Below are positions 1-9,300 of a DNA stretch of 64,000 nt, piece by piece (the first letter of the stretch is position 1; every line of letters starts with the position of its first letter). The notes beneath the pieces are model-generated. The model did no database searches. It had not been told where the DNA came from and was given only the letters and a program-made list of their open reading frames with translations. Origin of the DNA: Paenibacillus glycanilyticus NBRC 16618 (GTDB lineage: Bacteria; Bacillota; Bacilli; Paenibacillales; Paenibacillaceae). The stretch is from NCBI RefSeq assembly GCF_004000805.1, contig NZ_BILY01000005.1:1-64000 (forward strand), given 5' to 3'. The translations under genes and the position numbers were made by a program.

Positions 1-37
1 AAGCCAGCACAAGCCGCAGGCGGCGTTGTACTGGCTT
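1..37 (-). terminator. Hairpin downstream of phnD-like gene
   Basis: An imperfect inverted repeat pairs an arm beginning AAGCCAGCACAA with one ending TTGTACTGGCTT around a GC-rich centre. It lies about 40 bases after the stop of the minus-strand binding-protein gene. The T-tract expected for a minus-strand terminator would lie outside the window, so this is a likely but unproven terminator. Confidence 0.4.
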
Positions 38-79
38 GTCCGATGCCTTAGTTGGCGTCAGTTGACGAAGACCGGAAGA

Positions 80-1087
80 CTACTCGGTTTTTACTTTTTC
101 GTTGTATTGGCGTACGATGTCAAATACGCTGTCATCCGATTTTACATAACCTTGGTGCGAGTATACGTCGAAAATAATTTGGTGACCTTCCGGGTCAGTA
201 CCGATGTCGATGAAAGCTTGTTGGATTTTTGCGACCCAATCCGCATTCATATCCGAGCGGACGCTGATGGTATCGTTAGGAATTGGCTCCGTAAAAGTAA
301 GGACGCGGGTATCTTCGAATACTTTCGGATAATCCTTCGACACGAGCGTGCGCGCATCCTGGAAAATCGCAGCCGCATCCACATCGCCGTTCAGAACGGC
401 AAGAACGCCTTGGTCATGGCCTTTTACCGTAATGGGTTGAACGTCCTTCAGCGGGTCAAGGCCCGCGTCCATCAGCGCGGCAGCCGGCCATACATAACCT
501 GCGGAGGAAGTCACGTTCTGGTAAGCGATCTTTTTGCCTTTCAGATCCGCAACCGTTTTGATTGGCGAATCCTTCTTCACGATAATCATGGATTTGTAGT
601 TGTCTACCAGCTCCGTAGTAGGAGCGCCGGTAGCGTCGTCTACGCCAAACCGCTGCGCTTGCAGCATAACTTCAGCCGCGCCTTTTTCTTTCGCCAGCAC
701 GTAAGCGGTAGGAGGCAGGAAGCCTACGTCTACTTTTTTCGAAGCCATAGCCTCGATGATCGTGTTGTAGTCGGTCGATACGCTTACTTTTACCGGGATG
801 CCAAGCTTATCGCCGAGCAGCTTTTCAAGCGGCTTTGCTTTCGCTTCAAGCGTATCCGCGTTTTGCGAAGGAACGAATTGGACAGTCAATTCCGTTGGCA
901 CGTAACCTTCCGGAGCTTTGCTTGCTTCCGGCGACTGAGTAGCGGACGGCTCGGTTGATGCTTCGTTCGATGGGCTTGCAGCGTTCGCGGCGTTGTTGCT
1001 TGCATTCGTGTTGCTGTTGTTACCGCAGGCGCTAACCAATAATGCGAGCAATAACAGTGGTAAGACGATCAGGTGCAGTTTCTTCAC
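80..1087 (-). CDS. phnD: Phosphate/phosphonate/phosphite ABC transporter substrate-binding lipoprotein (PhnD family)
   Basis: This is an extracytoplasmic solute-binding lipoprotein that should capture phosphonate, phosphite or a related oxyanion for an ABC importer. I place the start at the GTG at 1087, eight bases after GGAGGG. That makes the N-terminus a lipoprotein signal ending LLVSAC with lipidated Cys21; an open-frame extension of 15 residues upstream is unlikely to be translated. An Asn/Ser/Pro/Glu-rich linker (about 22-60) precedes a PhnD fold, recognisable from QFVPSQNADTLEAKAKPLEK, the VDVGFLPPTAYV segment, LKGKKIAYQNVTSSAGYVWP and the GDVDAAAIFQDAR segment, all typical of the family. 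No ATPase or permease gene is visible; any partners would lie beyond the window edge, although a hairpin follows the gene. The exact ligand cannot be told from sequence. Confidence 0.88.
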   Translation of the reverse strand: MKKLHLIVLPLLLLALLVSACGNNSNTNASNNAANAASPSNEASTEPSATQSPEASKAPEGYVPTELTVQFVPSQNADTLEAKAKPLEKLLGDKLGIPVKVSVSTDYNTIIEAMASKKVDVGFLPPTAYVLAKEKGAAEVMLQAQRFGVDDATGAPTTELVDNYKSMIIVKKDSPIKTVADLKGKKIAYQNVTSSAGYVWPAAALMDAGLDPLKDVQPITVKGHDQGVLAVLNGDVDAAAIFQDARTLVSKDYPKVFEDTRVLTFTEPIPNDTISVRSDMNADWVAKIQQAFIDIGTDPEGHQIIFDVYSHQGYVKSDDSVFDIVRQYNEKVKTE

Positions 1088-1259
1088 TTCCAAAACCCTC
1101 CAAAAATTTCTATATTTTAAATACTCGTCCACTATAGGTAATCTCTATTAACGGAAGGTCATTGGGGATATAAGTATTTGTAAATACGCATAAAGACATA
1201 TCTTGCCGAATAGGGCTCTGTTACAATAGCGCTTATTGAAAGGAGAGGAAGACCTGACA

Positions 1260-2837
1260 GTGGAAAGAGAGAAATTGAGATGCGTCATTCTGGTTACCAG
1301 CGATATTCACGGCTATATTCAACCGGTGGATTACCGGACAAGGGAAGAGATTCCTTCGGGACTTGCCAAGCTCGCTGCGCTTATTAAGGAAGAGAGGACG
1401 AAGTGTCCGAATCTGCTGCTTATCGATAACGGAGATATGCTGCAGGGCTCGCCATTCGCCGCTTACGCGGCAGCGCATGCTTCCGGCATTCATCCGTGCA
1501 TTGAAGTGATGAACCGTCTTCGATACGATGCGGCCGTACCTGGGAATCATGAGTTTAATTATGGATTCGAGACGCTGAAGCATGCTGCTCTTGCCTCGTG
1601 TTTCCCATGGTTATCATCCAATATTTTATCGAAGGAGTCGGGAGAACCGGTTCTCGGACGGCCATATATAGTGAAGCGGGTAGAGGACAAGCTGAAGGTG
1701 GTCATCCTTGGGGCTACGACGCATTATATTCCTCATTGGGAGAAAGCAAGTCATATTATCGGACTGCAATTCCGGGATAGTCTTGAAGCTGTCAAAGCAT
1801 GGGTCACCTACATACGGGAGCATGAGCAGCCGGATCTTCTTATTGTCAGCTATCATGGAGGCTTCGAACGCGATTTGGCTAATGGCCAAGCTACCGAGCG
1901 GTTAACCGGCGAGAACCAGGCTTACGCGATGTGCACGGAGGTCCCGGGCATTGATGTATTGATTACCGGGCATCAGCACCGATTGATCGCGGAGGAGCTG
2001 AACGGAGTGCTCGTCGTACAGACGGGAAGCAATGGACAAGCCCTTGGACATCTTGCAATTGAGTTTGAGCATAGCGAAGACGGCTGGCGAATTGTTTCAA
2101 AAACGGCCCGGCTGTTGAAGCCGGAAGCGGATACTGCGGCGGATAGGGAGGTAGAGGCCCTAACCGGGGCGATGGAAAGAAAGACGCAGGAATGGCTGGA
2201 CCAGCCCATTGGAACGACGGAAGGGGACTTGTCCGTACGCGATCCATTCGAATGCCGCAGGGCACCGCATCCCTTTGTGCAGTTTATTCATCAGGTACAG
2301 CTTGAGTCGACAGACGCGGAAATATCAGCTGCGGCTTTGCTTAGCGAAGAGTCCAAGGGCTTTGGAGCTGTCATTACGGTCAGGGATGTGCTGTCGGCTT
2401 TCGTATATCCAAACACGTTAACGGTTCTTCGTTTAACCGGAGAGGATATCCGCATGGCGCTAGAGCAATGTGCCGCTTATTTCGAGCTGGGCGCGGACGG
2501 GAAACCAGGCATCAGCGATGCGTATCTTCAGCCTAAAGCCCAGCATTACAATTATGACATGTGGTCGGGGATTGAATATGACATTAATCTATCATTTCCT
2601 GTTGGCAAACGCATTACTAAGCTTACCCGGAATGGCGAGGAACTCCGCATGACGGCCGAATACTCGGTGGTTATGAACAGTTACCGCGCTGGGGGCGGAG
2701 GAAACTTCGATATGTTCCGAGGGAAGCCCGTTCTCTTTGAAGGGGCGGAAGATATGGCCGATTTAGCGGTTGGGTATGTTCGGTCGAAAGGCCGGCTGAC
2801 GGCCTCGGAAGATAGGAATTGGCGATTAACATGGTAG
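1260..2837 (+). CDS. Bifunctional metallophosphatase / 5'-nucleotidase family protein
   Basis: This two-domain phosphoesterase of the UshA/5'-nucleotidase family hydrolyses nucleotides or cyclic nucleotides. The N-terminal calcineurin-like domain shows the dinuclear metal motifs in order: TSDIHG (D-x-H), NGDMLQGSP, GNHEFNYG, SYHGG and TGHQHR. The C-terminal substrate domain (about residues 310-525) carries PNTLTVLRLTGEDI and MNSYRAGGGGNFDMF. The GTG at 1260 is preferred because AGGAGAGG at 1241-1248 sits about 11 bases before it; the upstream TTG at 1236 has no ribosome binding site. I see no signal peptide or sortase motif, unlike the secreted members of the family, so a cytoplasmic location is likely. 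It is monocistronic, with a terminator after the stop. The substrate is not determinable here. Confidence 0.87.
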   Translation: MEREKLRCVILVTSDIHGYIQPVDYRTREEIPSGLAKLAALIKEERTKCPNLLLIDNGDMLQGSPFAAYAAAHASGIHPCIEVMNRLRYDAAVPGNHEFNYGFETLKHAALASCFPWLSSNILSKESGEPVLGRPYIVKRVEDKLKVVILGATTHYIPHWEKASHIIGLQFRDSLEAVKAWVTYIREHEQPDLLIVSYHGGFERDLANGQATERLTGENQAYAMCTEVPGIDVLITGHQHRLIAEELNGVLVVQTGSNGQALGHLAIEFEHSEDGWRIVSKTARLLKPEADTAADREVEALTGAMERKTQEWLDQPIGTTEGDLSVRDPFECRRAPHPFVQFIHQVQLESTDAEISAAALLSEESKGFGAVITVRDVLSAFVYPNTLTVLRLTGEDIRMALEQCAAYFELGADGKPGISDAYLQPKAQHYNYDMWSGIEYDINLSFPVGKRITKLTRNGEELRMTAEYSVVMNSYRAGGGGNFDMFRGKPVLFEGAEDMADLAVGYVRSKGRLTASEDRNWRLTW

Positions 2838-2846
2838 GAAACAGAA

Positions 2847-2885
2847 AGAGGGCCGCTCTTCTATCGAAGAGTAGTCCTCTTTTTT
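2847..2885 (+). terminator. Rho-independent terminator after the nucleotidase gene
   Basis: AGAGG and CTCTTC arms pair with GAAGAG and CCTCT around a TATC loop, followed by six T residues. Confidence 0.85.
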
Positions 2886-2960
2886 CTATATTAAAACGAA
2901 GAGAAAACGCTTATATGTGAACAAATCGAACATCATCGCAAATAAATTTGAAAAAGGGGC

Positions 2961-2988
2961 TTGAAAAACCAAATTTACATGTTATATT
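2961..2988 (+). promoter_or_regulatory. Sigma-A promoter for the first guanidine riboswitch RNA
   Basis: TTGAAA at 2961-2966 and TATATT at 2983-2988 are separated by 16 bases, about 65 bases before the riboswitch aptamer. Confidence 0.6.
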
Positions 2989-3049
2989 AAATAACATCAA
3001 GTTGAAACGAAGAATGTAAGCTTACATTACGCGAGCAACTGAATAGCCA

Positions 3050-3182
3050 TTGTTCTCTAGGGTTCCGCAGCGATCTATTCCGCTGGTCTGGTCCGAGAGA
3101 GGACGCACGGCCAACAGGCTGTGTCCACGGAGGGAGAAAAGCCCGGGAGGATATGAATAATATCTTCCCGCGGCTTTTTTTA
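3050..3182 (+). ncRNA. Guanidine-I riboswitch (ykkC class) with terminator, controlling the permease
   Basis: This is a guanidine-I riboswitch. The conserved blocks appear in family order: CTAGGGTTCCG at about 3057, CTGGTCCGAGAG at about 3107... within 3093-3111, then CCACGGAGGGAGAAAAGCCC near 3125. The last block runs into an expression platform: GCCCGGGAGGATAT pairs with ATATCTTCCCGCGGC, followed by a run of T (3139-3182). In this family guanidine binding stabilises the aptamer 3' strand, prevents the terminator and turns expression on. The next gene is the APC permease at 3268. Identification rests on motif recall, not on a covariance-model search. Confidence 0.93.
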
Positions 3183-3267
3183 TTCTCCGGATTGAAACGC
3201 GTTCTGCCGCCTAAGGACGGCAAAGCCGTTTTACCTCGTTTGTCCAGAGAAAGGGAGGAGTATGGAG

Positions 3268-4620
3268 ATGAAACAAGAAATTACGCTGCGCCAATCACTT
3301 ACGCTTGTTCAGGTCGTCGCGCTTGGCTTGGCCTGGATGACGCCAATGATTTACTTCTCGGTATTCGGAATCGCTTATGACGCTTCGAAAGGGATGATTA
3401 CGGAAGCCTACTCGCTGTCCATAGTAGCGATCTTCTTCACGGCGTACAGCTACAGCATTATGGCCAAGATCTTCCCGGGTTCCGGTTCCTCTTATACTTA
3501 TGTGAAAAAATCGATGCATCCTATTCCCGGCTTTACGGTAGGATGGGCGATTCTGCTCGATTACTTGTTCTCCCCGATTATTGCCTGTCTGACCTTCGGC
3601 ATTTACCTGAATGCACAGTTCCCTGCGGTTCCGGCCTATGTGTGGATCATACTGCTGAACATCATTTTGGCGGTCGTCAACATCGCGGGCATTAAATTCT
3701 CCGCCAGCTTAAGCAAGCTGTTTGTTCTCTTCCAGATCATATTTATCGCTTTGTTCTGCGGCTATTTGATGAAAGGCTTGAATGGCGTGCATGACGTTGT
3801 GCTCCCGTTCACCCACATGGATGCCGGATTGTCGACGCTGCTTGCCGGCGCTTCGCTGATCTGCTTCTCATTCCTTGGCTTCGATACCGTATCGACGCTG
3901 TCGGAGGAAACGATCGACGCGAAAAAGACGATTCCAAGAGCGATTATGCTCATCATTCTGATTGCGAGTATCCTCTACATTACGACATCCGTCCTGATTC
4001 AGATGAGATATCCTAACCTGACCTTTAACAATCTGGATGCAGCAGGCTTTGAATTGATGAAGCTTGCCGGCGGTGCAGCGTTAGGAGCTATTTTTACAAC
4101 CGTTCTGATTTTTGCGATCTTCACGCAAGGGCTGACTTCCGTGACGAGCGTATCCCGGTTGATGTACGTACTCGGGCGCGACTCGATTCTGCCGAAAAAG
4201 TTTTTTGGCGCCCTGCATCCCAAATACCGCACGCCGGTTAACAATATCGTGCTCGTATCCGTCATTTCTCTGCTTGCTTTAGTTATCAGTCTGGATATGG
4301 CCGTTAAGTTCGTAAGCTTTGGCGCATTAACCTCGTTTGCCTTTGTTAACCTTTCTGTCATTGTGGAATGCTTCATCAAACGCAAGCAGCGTTCGCTCAA
4401 GCAAACGTTCCAATATTTGATTTTCCCTCTAATCGGAGCGTCGTTCATTATTTGGCTGATCACGCTGCTCGATTCTCAAGCGCTGCTTCTTGGCTGCATT
4501 TGGCTCGTTTTCGGCGTTACTTATTATCTGTTCCGCACAAGAAAGCTGCGCGCGGCGGAAATGAAGCCTTCAGCACCAATCTTTCCTTCATCCGCAGCGA
4601 TCGAAACGGAATTCAAATAA
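3268..4620 (+). CDS. APC-family permease under a guanidine-I riboswitch (candidate guanidine importer)
   Basis: This is a roughly 450-residue, 12-helix APC-superfamily transporter. The hydrophobic segments are evenly spaced, with family features such as ALGLAWMTPMIYFSVFG in helix 1, FPGSGSSYTY in helices 2-3 and LGFDTVSTLSEET after helix 6. The closest familiar annotation is amino acid permease. The ATG at 3268 lies seven bases after AGGGAGGAG; the in-frame ATG at 3262 is only one base away from it and is less likely. The gene stands alone between a guanidine-I riboswitch and the promoter of a second one that governs guanidine breakdown. From that context I infer uptake of guanidine or a guanidinium compound rather than a common amino acid. 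Known guanidine exporters on this riboswitch class are small SMR proteins, which this is not. Confidence 0.85.
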   Translation: MKQEITLRQSLTLVQVVALGLAWMTPMIYFSVFGIAYDASKGMITEAYSLSIVAIFFTAYSYSIMAKIFPGSGSSYTYVKKSMHPIPGFTVGWAILLDYLFSPIIACLTFGIYLNAQFPAVPAYVWIILLNIILAVVNIAGIKFSASLSKLFVLFQIIFIALFCGYLMKGLNGVHDVVLPFTHMDAGLSTLLAGASLICFSFLGFDTVSTLSEETIDAKKTIPRAIMLIILIASILYITTSVLIQMRYPNLTFNNLDAAGFELMKLAGGAALGAIFTTVLIFAIFTQGLTSVTSVSRLMYVLGRDSILPKKFFGALHPKYRTPVNNIVLVSVISLLALVISLDMAVKFVSFGALTSFAFVNLSVIVECFIKRKQRSLKQTFQYLIFPLIGASFIIWLITLLDSQALLLGCIWLVFGVTYYLFRTRKLRAAEMKPSAPIFPSSAAIETEFK

Positions 4621-4637
4621 TTTTTATGTAATGTATA

Positions 4638-4666
4638 TTGACACGGAAAATCAATCCACTTATACT
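4638..4666 (+). promoter_or_regulatory. Near-consensus sigma-A promoter for the second guanidine riboswitch
   Basis: TTGACA at 4638-4643 and TATACT at 4661-4666 are separated by exactly 17 bases. The promoter lies directly after the permease gene and about 60 bases before the aptamer, so the degradation operon has its own start. Confidence 0.8.
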
Positions 4667-4721
4667 TGGGCTATGTTAGCAATCATTACATCTGAATAAG
4701 TTCCGGAATTGCCGGAGCGAA

Positions 4722-4861
4722 AAAGCTGTCTAGGGTTCCGTTGACGGGTAAACGTCAAGTCTGGTCCGAGAGACGGCGTATGACGGAAGCTTATCGAAGC
4801 AGCCGATCATATGACACGGAAGGACAAAAGCCTGGGAGATCATTCTCCCGGGCTTTTTTTA
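4722..4861 (+). ncRNA. Second guanidine-I riboswitch (ykkC class) with terminator, controlling the degradation operon
   Basis: This second copy has the same ordered blocks: GTCTAGGGTTCCG at about 4728-4740, TCTGGTCCGAGAG at about 4760-4772, and ATGACACGGAAGGACAAAAG before the platform. A longer variable helix lies around 4774-4812. The terminator stem AGCCTGGGAGA / TCTCCCGGGCT is followed by seven T residues (4828-4861). The first gene it controls begins at 4881. Outside the conserved motifs the two aptamers in this locus differ clearly, so this is not a recent tandem duplication. Confidence 0.94.
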
Positions 4862-4880
4862 TTCAAAGGGGGACATAACG

Positions 4881-5600
4881 ATGAGCAGCATTTGGAAAAC
4901 ATCGATTCGCGCCGGTGAGAAATGGTCTGGGACGGTAAGCAAAGGCAGACGGATTCGGTTTACGGCTGAGGAAGCAGGCGCGAACCTGTCGATTATGCTT
5001 TTTAACGCGAAGGATCTGACGGAGCGCTATAACATGCCGGATTCGCTCAAGGCACAATACACCGCGCATTTGACGAAAGGCCATACGCTTATGAGCGATA
5101 ACGGAAGAGTGCTTGCGAGCATCGTGGAAGACAGCCTGGGCTGGCATGATACGATCAGCGGCTACACGACAAGAGCGCTTACCGACCGCAAGTACGGCAA
5201 GACGACCTACCAGGAGCTCCGGAATGAATGGCTTCGGTCCGGGCAAGAGAACTTCGCTGTAGAGCTGACGCGTAACGGGCTTGGCTTAAGGGATATGTCG
5301 CCTGTTGTGAATTTGTTTTCCAAGGTTTATGTGGATGACGAAGGGCAGATGCATTATGAGCTTGATCATTGCGAGGCCGGTGCATCCGTCGTACTCCGCA
5401 CGGAAATGGATGTTCTGATTGTCGTATCGAATACTCCTAACCCGCTGGATCCAAGAACGGAATACCCGGCCGTACCGGTTGGCATTGAAGTGTCGGCAGC
5501 CGAACCGGTGACCGAGGATGATTATTGCTTGAACTTCAGATCGGAGAACCGCAGGGCGTTCGAGAATACATGGAGCTACTATCAATTGCTGGAACTATAA
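4881..5600 (+). CDS. DUF1989 protein, urea amidolyase-associated UAAP1; carboxyguanidine deiminase subunit
   Basis: This 239-residue DUF1989 protein matches the family formerly called urea amidolyase-associated protein 1. Members encoded beside a guanidine-type carboxylase form, with the second DUF1989 protein, a carboxyguanidine deiminase (CgdAB). That enzyme releases ammonia from carboxyguanidine to give allophanate. Visible family features are LFNAKDLTERYN, the DSLGWHDTISGY segment with its conserved His-Asp-Thr, and NLFSKVYVD. It is the first gene after the second riboswitch, with AAAGGGGG upstream of the ATG. The paralogue follows 39 bases later. The deiminase role is inferred from family knowledge plus the riboswitch context; UAAP1 is certain at family level, but I do not assign which of cgdA or cgdB it is. 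Confidence 0.9.
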   Translation: MSSIWKTSIRAGEKWSGTVSKGRRIRFTAEEAGANLSIMLFNAKDLTERYNMPDSLKAQYTAHLTKGHTLMSDNGRVLASIVEDSLGWHDTISGYTTRALTDRKYGKTTYQELRNEWLRSGQENFAVELTRNGLGLRDMSPVVNLFSKVYVDDEGQMHYELDHCEAGASVVLRTEMDVLIVVSNTPNPLDPRTEYPAVPVGIEVSAAEPVTEDDYCLNFRSENRRAFENTWSYYQLLEL

Positions 5601-5639
5601 TAGACGGAATATTTCGATTCATTTGAGGAGGATACACCA

Positions 5640-6290
5640 ATGGGAAGCTTTAACCGGGTAGAAAGCACGCGCTTGCCTGAGGCGGCGATATATAACGAAG
5701 TAGTACTGGCAGGGGATGGCTGGATGCATGATCTGGAGCCTGGTCAAGTGCTCCGCATTGTGGATCTGGAAGGCAATCAAGCGGCGGATACGTTGTTCTT
5801 CGATGCGGATAATCCGGAGGATCATTACAGCGCGGTTGCTACGATTACGAATCAGCAGAACATTTACCTGACAACGGGTTCTGTCCTGCTTGCCGAATCG
5901 GGCAAAGAGCTGGTGAAGATTGTTGCCGATACATGCGGCCGGCATGACACGGTTGGGGGCTCCTGCTCCGCGCAGAGCAATACGGTCCGTTACGCTCATG
6001 AGAAGCTGCACATGCATAACTGCCGGGATACGTTTATGCTGCAGCTTGCACAGCGCGGCGAGCCGTACAATAAGCGCGATTTGGCGCCAAACGTCAACTT
6101 TTTCATGAATGTGCCGGTCACGCCGGAAGGCGGCTTGAAATTCGATGACGGCGTATCCTCGCCGGGAGCTTACGTGGAAATGCAATCCGTCGGACGGACT
6201 GCCGTGCTGATCAGCAATTGTCCACAGCTTAATAATCCGTGCAATGCCTATAATCCGACGCCGATTCGCGTCTTGATCTGGAACGACTAG
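5640..6290 (+). CDS. DUF1989 protein, urea amidolyase-associated UAAP2; carboxyguanidine deiminase subunit
   Basis: This 216-residue protein is the second DUF1989 partner. It carries [19 protein letters not shown], the motif [13 protein letters not shown] (same His-Asp-Thr core as its paralogue, plus flanking cysteines) and [11 protein letters not shown]. The Cys and His residues of this block are candidate metal ligands. It should form a heteromer with the preceding gene product and deiminate carboxyguanidine. TTGAGGAGGA provides a strong ribosome binding site before the ATG. It ends 28 bases before the carboxylase gene and is co-transcribed with it. Length is normal for the family. Confidence 0.9.
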   Translation: MGSFNRVESTRLPEAAIYNEVVLAGDGWMHDLEPGQVLRIVDLEGNQAADTLFFDADNPEDHYSAVATITNQQNIYLTTGSVLLAESGKELVKIVADTCGRHDTVGGSCSAQSNTVRYAHEKLHMHNCRDTFMLQLAQRGEPYNKRDLAPNVNFFMNVPVTPEGGLKFDDGVSSPGAYVEMQSVGRTAVLISNCPQLNNPCNAYNPTPIRVLIWND

Positions 6291-6318
6291 CCATCTTGGG
6301 AGAAGGGGAGAGATTACG

Positions 6319-9300
6319 ATGTTTACAAAAGTACTGATTGCCAACCGGGGAGCTATTGCGGTTCGAATTGAAAGAACCCTTCGCAAAATGGGTATTGCCT
6401 CCGTTGCTGTATATACGAAAGCCGACCAAGACAGCCTGCATGTGGATATGGCGGATGAAGCGGTGCTTCTGGGTGAAGGGCCTGCGAAGGAAAGCTACCT
6501 GAACGCGGATCTCATTCTGCAAATTGCAAAAGACACCGGAGCGCAAGCGATCCATCCCGGTTACGGCTTCCTGAGCGAAAACGCGGATTTTGCCCGCGCA
6601 TGCCGCGAGAACGGCATTGCCTTTATCGGACCTACTCCCGAGCAGATGGAAGCCTTCGGCCTGAAGCATTCCGCGCGCGAGCTGGCCGAGCAAGCCCATG
6701 TTCCGCTCCTGCCGGGTACTCCTCTTCTGTCCGAGCTGGATGAAGCGGTTGCTCATGCAGCCGAGATCGGCTATCCCGTTATTCTGAAAAGCACGGCCGG
6801 CGGCGGCGGAATCGGCATGCGGGTGTGCGACGATGAAGAAGCGCTGCGCGCTGCCTTCGATAGCGTGCGTCACCTAGCGGAAGCAAACTTCAAGAACGGC
6901 GGCATGTTCCTCGAGAAATATATTGCGAAAGCGCGCCATGTGGAAGTGCAGATCTTCGGTAACGGCAACGGCGAAGTTGCAGCCCTCGGCGAACGGGATT
7001 GCTCGGTGCAGCGCCGCAACCAGAAGGTTGTCGAAGAAAGCCCGGCTCCGCAATTCCCGGAGGAGGTGCGGGCAGAAATTCTTGCCTGCGCGAAGCGCCT
7101 TGCGGCCGTGGCCGGTTACCGCAGCGCAGGAACGGTTGAGTTCCTGTACGATCCTTCGAGCTGCAAATTCTACTTCCTTGAAGTAAATACCCGCCTGCAG
7201 GTTGAGCATGGCGTTACCGAGGAAGTGCTTGGTATTGATCTCGTAGAGTGGATGGTGAAGGAAGCAGCGGGAGAGCTGAACGGCTTGGAAGCTCTTGTTC
7301 CGGTGTCCAAGGGTCATAGCATTCAGGCCCGTATCTACGCGGAGGATTGCCTGCAAGGATTCCGTCCAAGCGCGGGCCAGCTGGATCAGGCGTTATTTTC
7401 CGGCGAAGCGCGTACGGAAACTTGGGTTCGCGATGGCATTACAGTAACAACGCTGTACGATCCGATGCTCGCTAAAGTAATCGTGCATGGCGAGAACCGC
7501 GAGGATGCCATTGCCAAGCTGAAGCAGGCATTAAACGAAACGCGCTTCTATGGCATTACGACAAATCTGCAGTATGTTCAGGCGCTGCTTGACGAGAAGC
7601 AATTCGTTTCAGGCGATGTATATACCCAGCTGTTAAACGGTTTTGCCCCGGCGGAGTCCGCGCTTGAAGTGCTGGACGGCGGCGTTCAGACGACGGTTCA
7701 GGACTACCCGGGCAGGGTTGGCCACTGGGATGTAGGCGTTCCGCCATGCGGACCGATGGATCCGCTCGCTTTCCGGATTGGCAACAAGCTGCTTGGCAAT
7801 GCCGATGAGGCGAGCGGTCTTGAACTGACGCTGCGCGGCGGTTCCTATAAATTCCGCGAGAGCATGCTGTTCTGCGTTACCGGCGCCGATATGAAGCCGG
7901 CCCTGGATGATGAGGTTATTCCGATGTACACGCCGGTAAGAGCGGAACGCGGACAAGTGCTTAGCTTCGGAGAGTCGGAGGAAGGTCTGCGCACGTACCT
8001 GCTGATCGAAGGCGGATTAGATATGCCGCTTATTCTGGGCAGTGCGGCAACCTTTACGCTTGGCGGCTTTGGCGGTCATGGCGGACGCGCGCTGCGAACC
8101 GGGGACGTTCTTGGCGTGAACCGTAAACAAGGAACGTCTGTGAACATAGTCAAGGAGCCGCTTCCTGCGAAGCTGCAGCCGGCTATTTCCCGCGAGTGGA
8201 CGATCGGCGTTATTCCGGGGCCGCATTGCACAAGCGAGTTTTTGAAGCCGGAATATCTGGAGCAGCTTGCGAATACAAGCTTTGAGGTTCACTTCAACAG
8301 CTCGAGAACCGGGGTGCGCTTAATTGGTCCTGCTCCGCTGTGGGAGAGAGAAGACGGAGGGGAAGCGGGGCTTCACCCGTCCAACATACACGATAATGCC
8401 TATGCGGTCGGAACCCTTGACTTGACCGGCGACATGCCGATCCTGCTTGGCCCGGACGGTCCCAGCCTTGGCGGCTTCGTCTGCCCGGTAACGACGGCAT
8501 CCGCCGAGTTCTGGAAGCTGGGTCAGCTCCATCCTGGCGACAAAGTACGATTCCAGCTCGTTACGCTGGAAGAAGCCGAAGAGCTTCGCAAGCAGCAGGA
8601 GGAACTGCTGGATGCGATTGAGAAGGGTCATGCCAACGAGCTTCAAGCTGGCGGATTGCCGGCGGTGCATGCGGCCTTCTCGCCGGAGTATCCGGTTCTG
8701 TACCGCGAGGAAGCAGGGCGCAAATTCCCGATTACCATCCGTTGCAGCGGCGACGAGAATCTGCTTGTCGAGTATGGTTCCCTGGAGCTGGATCTTCTGC
8801 TTCGTTTCCAGGTGCATGCCCTTGTAGAAGCTATCCGGGAGAGCGGCGTTATTCCGGTGCTAGATCTGACGCCGGGCGTCCGTTCGGTGCAGGTGCATAT
8901 TGACGCCGCGCGGATGAGCGTCCGCGAAGCGGCCAAACAGCTGCTTGCTATTGACAGCAGCCTGCCGCCGCTCGAATCGATCCGCGTTCCGTCCCGTATT
9001 GTCCGTCTTCCGTTGTCTTGGGATGATCCGGCTACGCAGCTCGCGATTGACCGTTACCAGCAGAACGTTCGCCCGGATGCGCCTTGGTGCCCGAGCAACC
9101 TGGAGTTTATCCGCCGCGTGAACGGCCTTGACAGCATTGACGATGTTCAGCGCATTGTATTTGACGCCAGTTACTTGGTGCTTGGTCTTGGCGACGTCTA
9201 TCTCGGCGCTCCGCTGGCTACGCCAATCGACCCGCGTCACCGGCTTGTTACAACGAAGTACAATCCGGCCCGCACCTGGACACCGGAGAATGCCGTTGGC

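Noticed and set aside
26-958. 310-codon + strand open frame opposite the phnD-like gene
   Set aside because: It is antisense to a gene with a clear family, lipobox and ribosome binding site, and its translation is Arg/Phe/His-rich noise.
5619-6386. 255-codon minus-strand open frame over the second DUF1989 gene
   Set aside because: Antisense to a conserved gene of the guanidine operon; composition is not protein-like.
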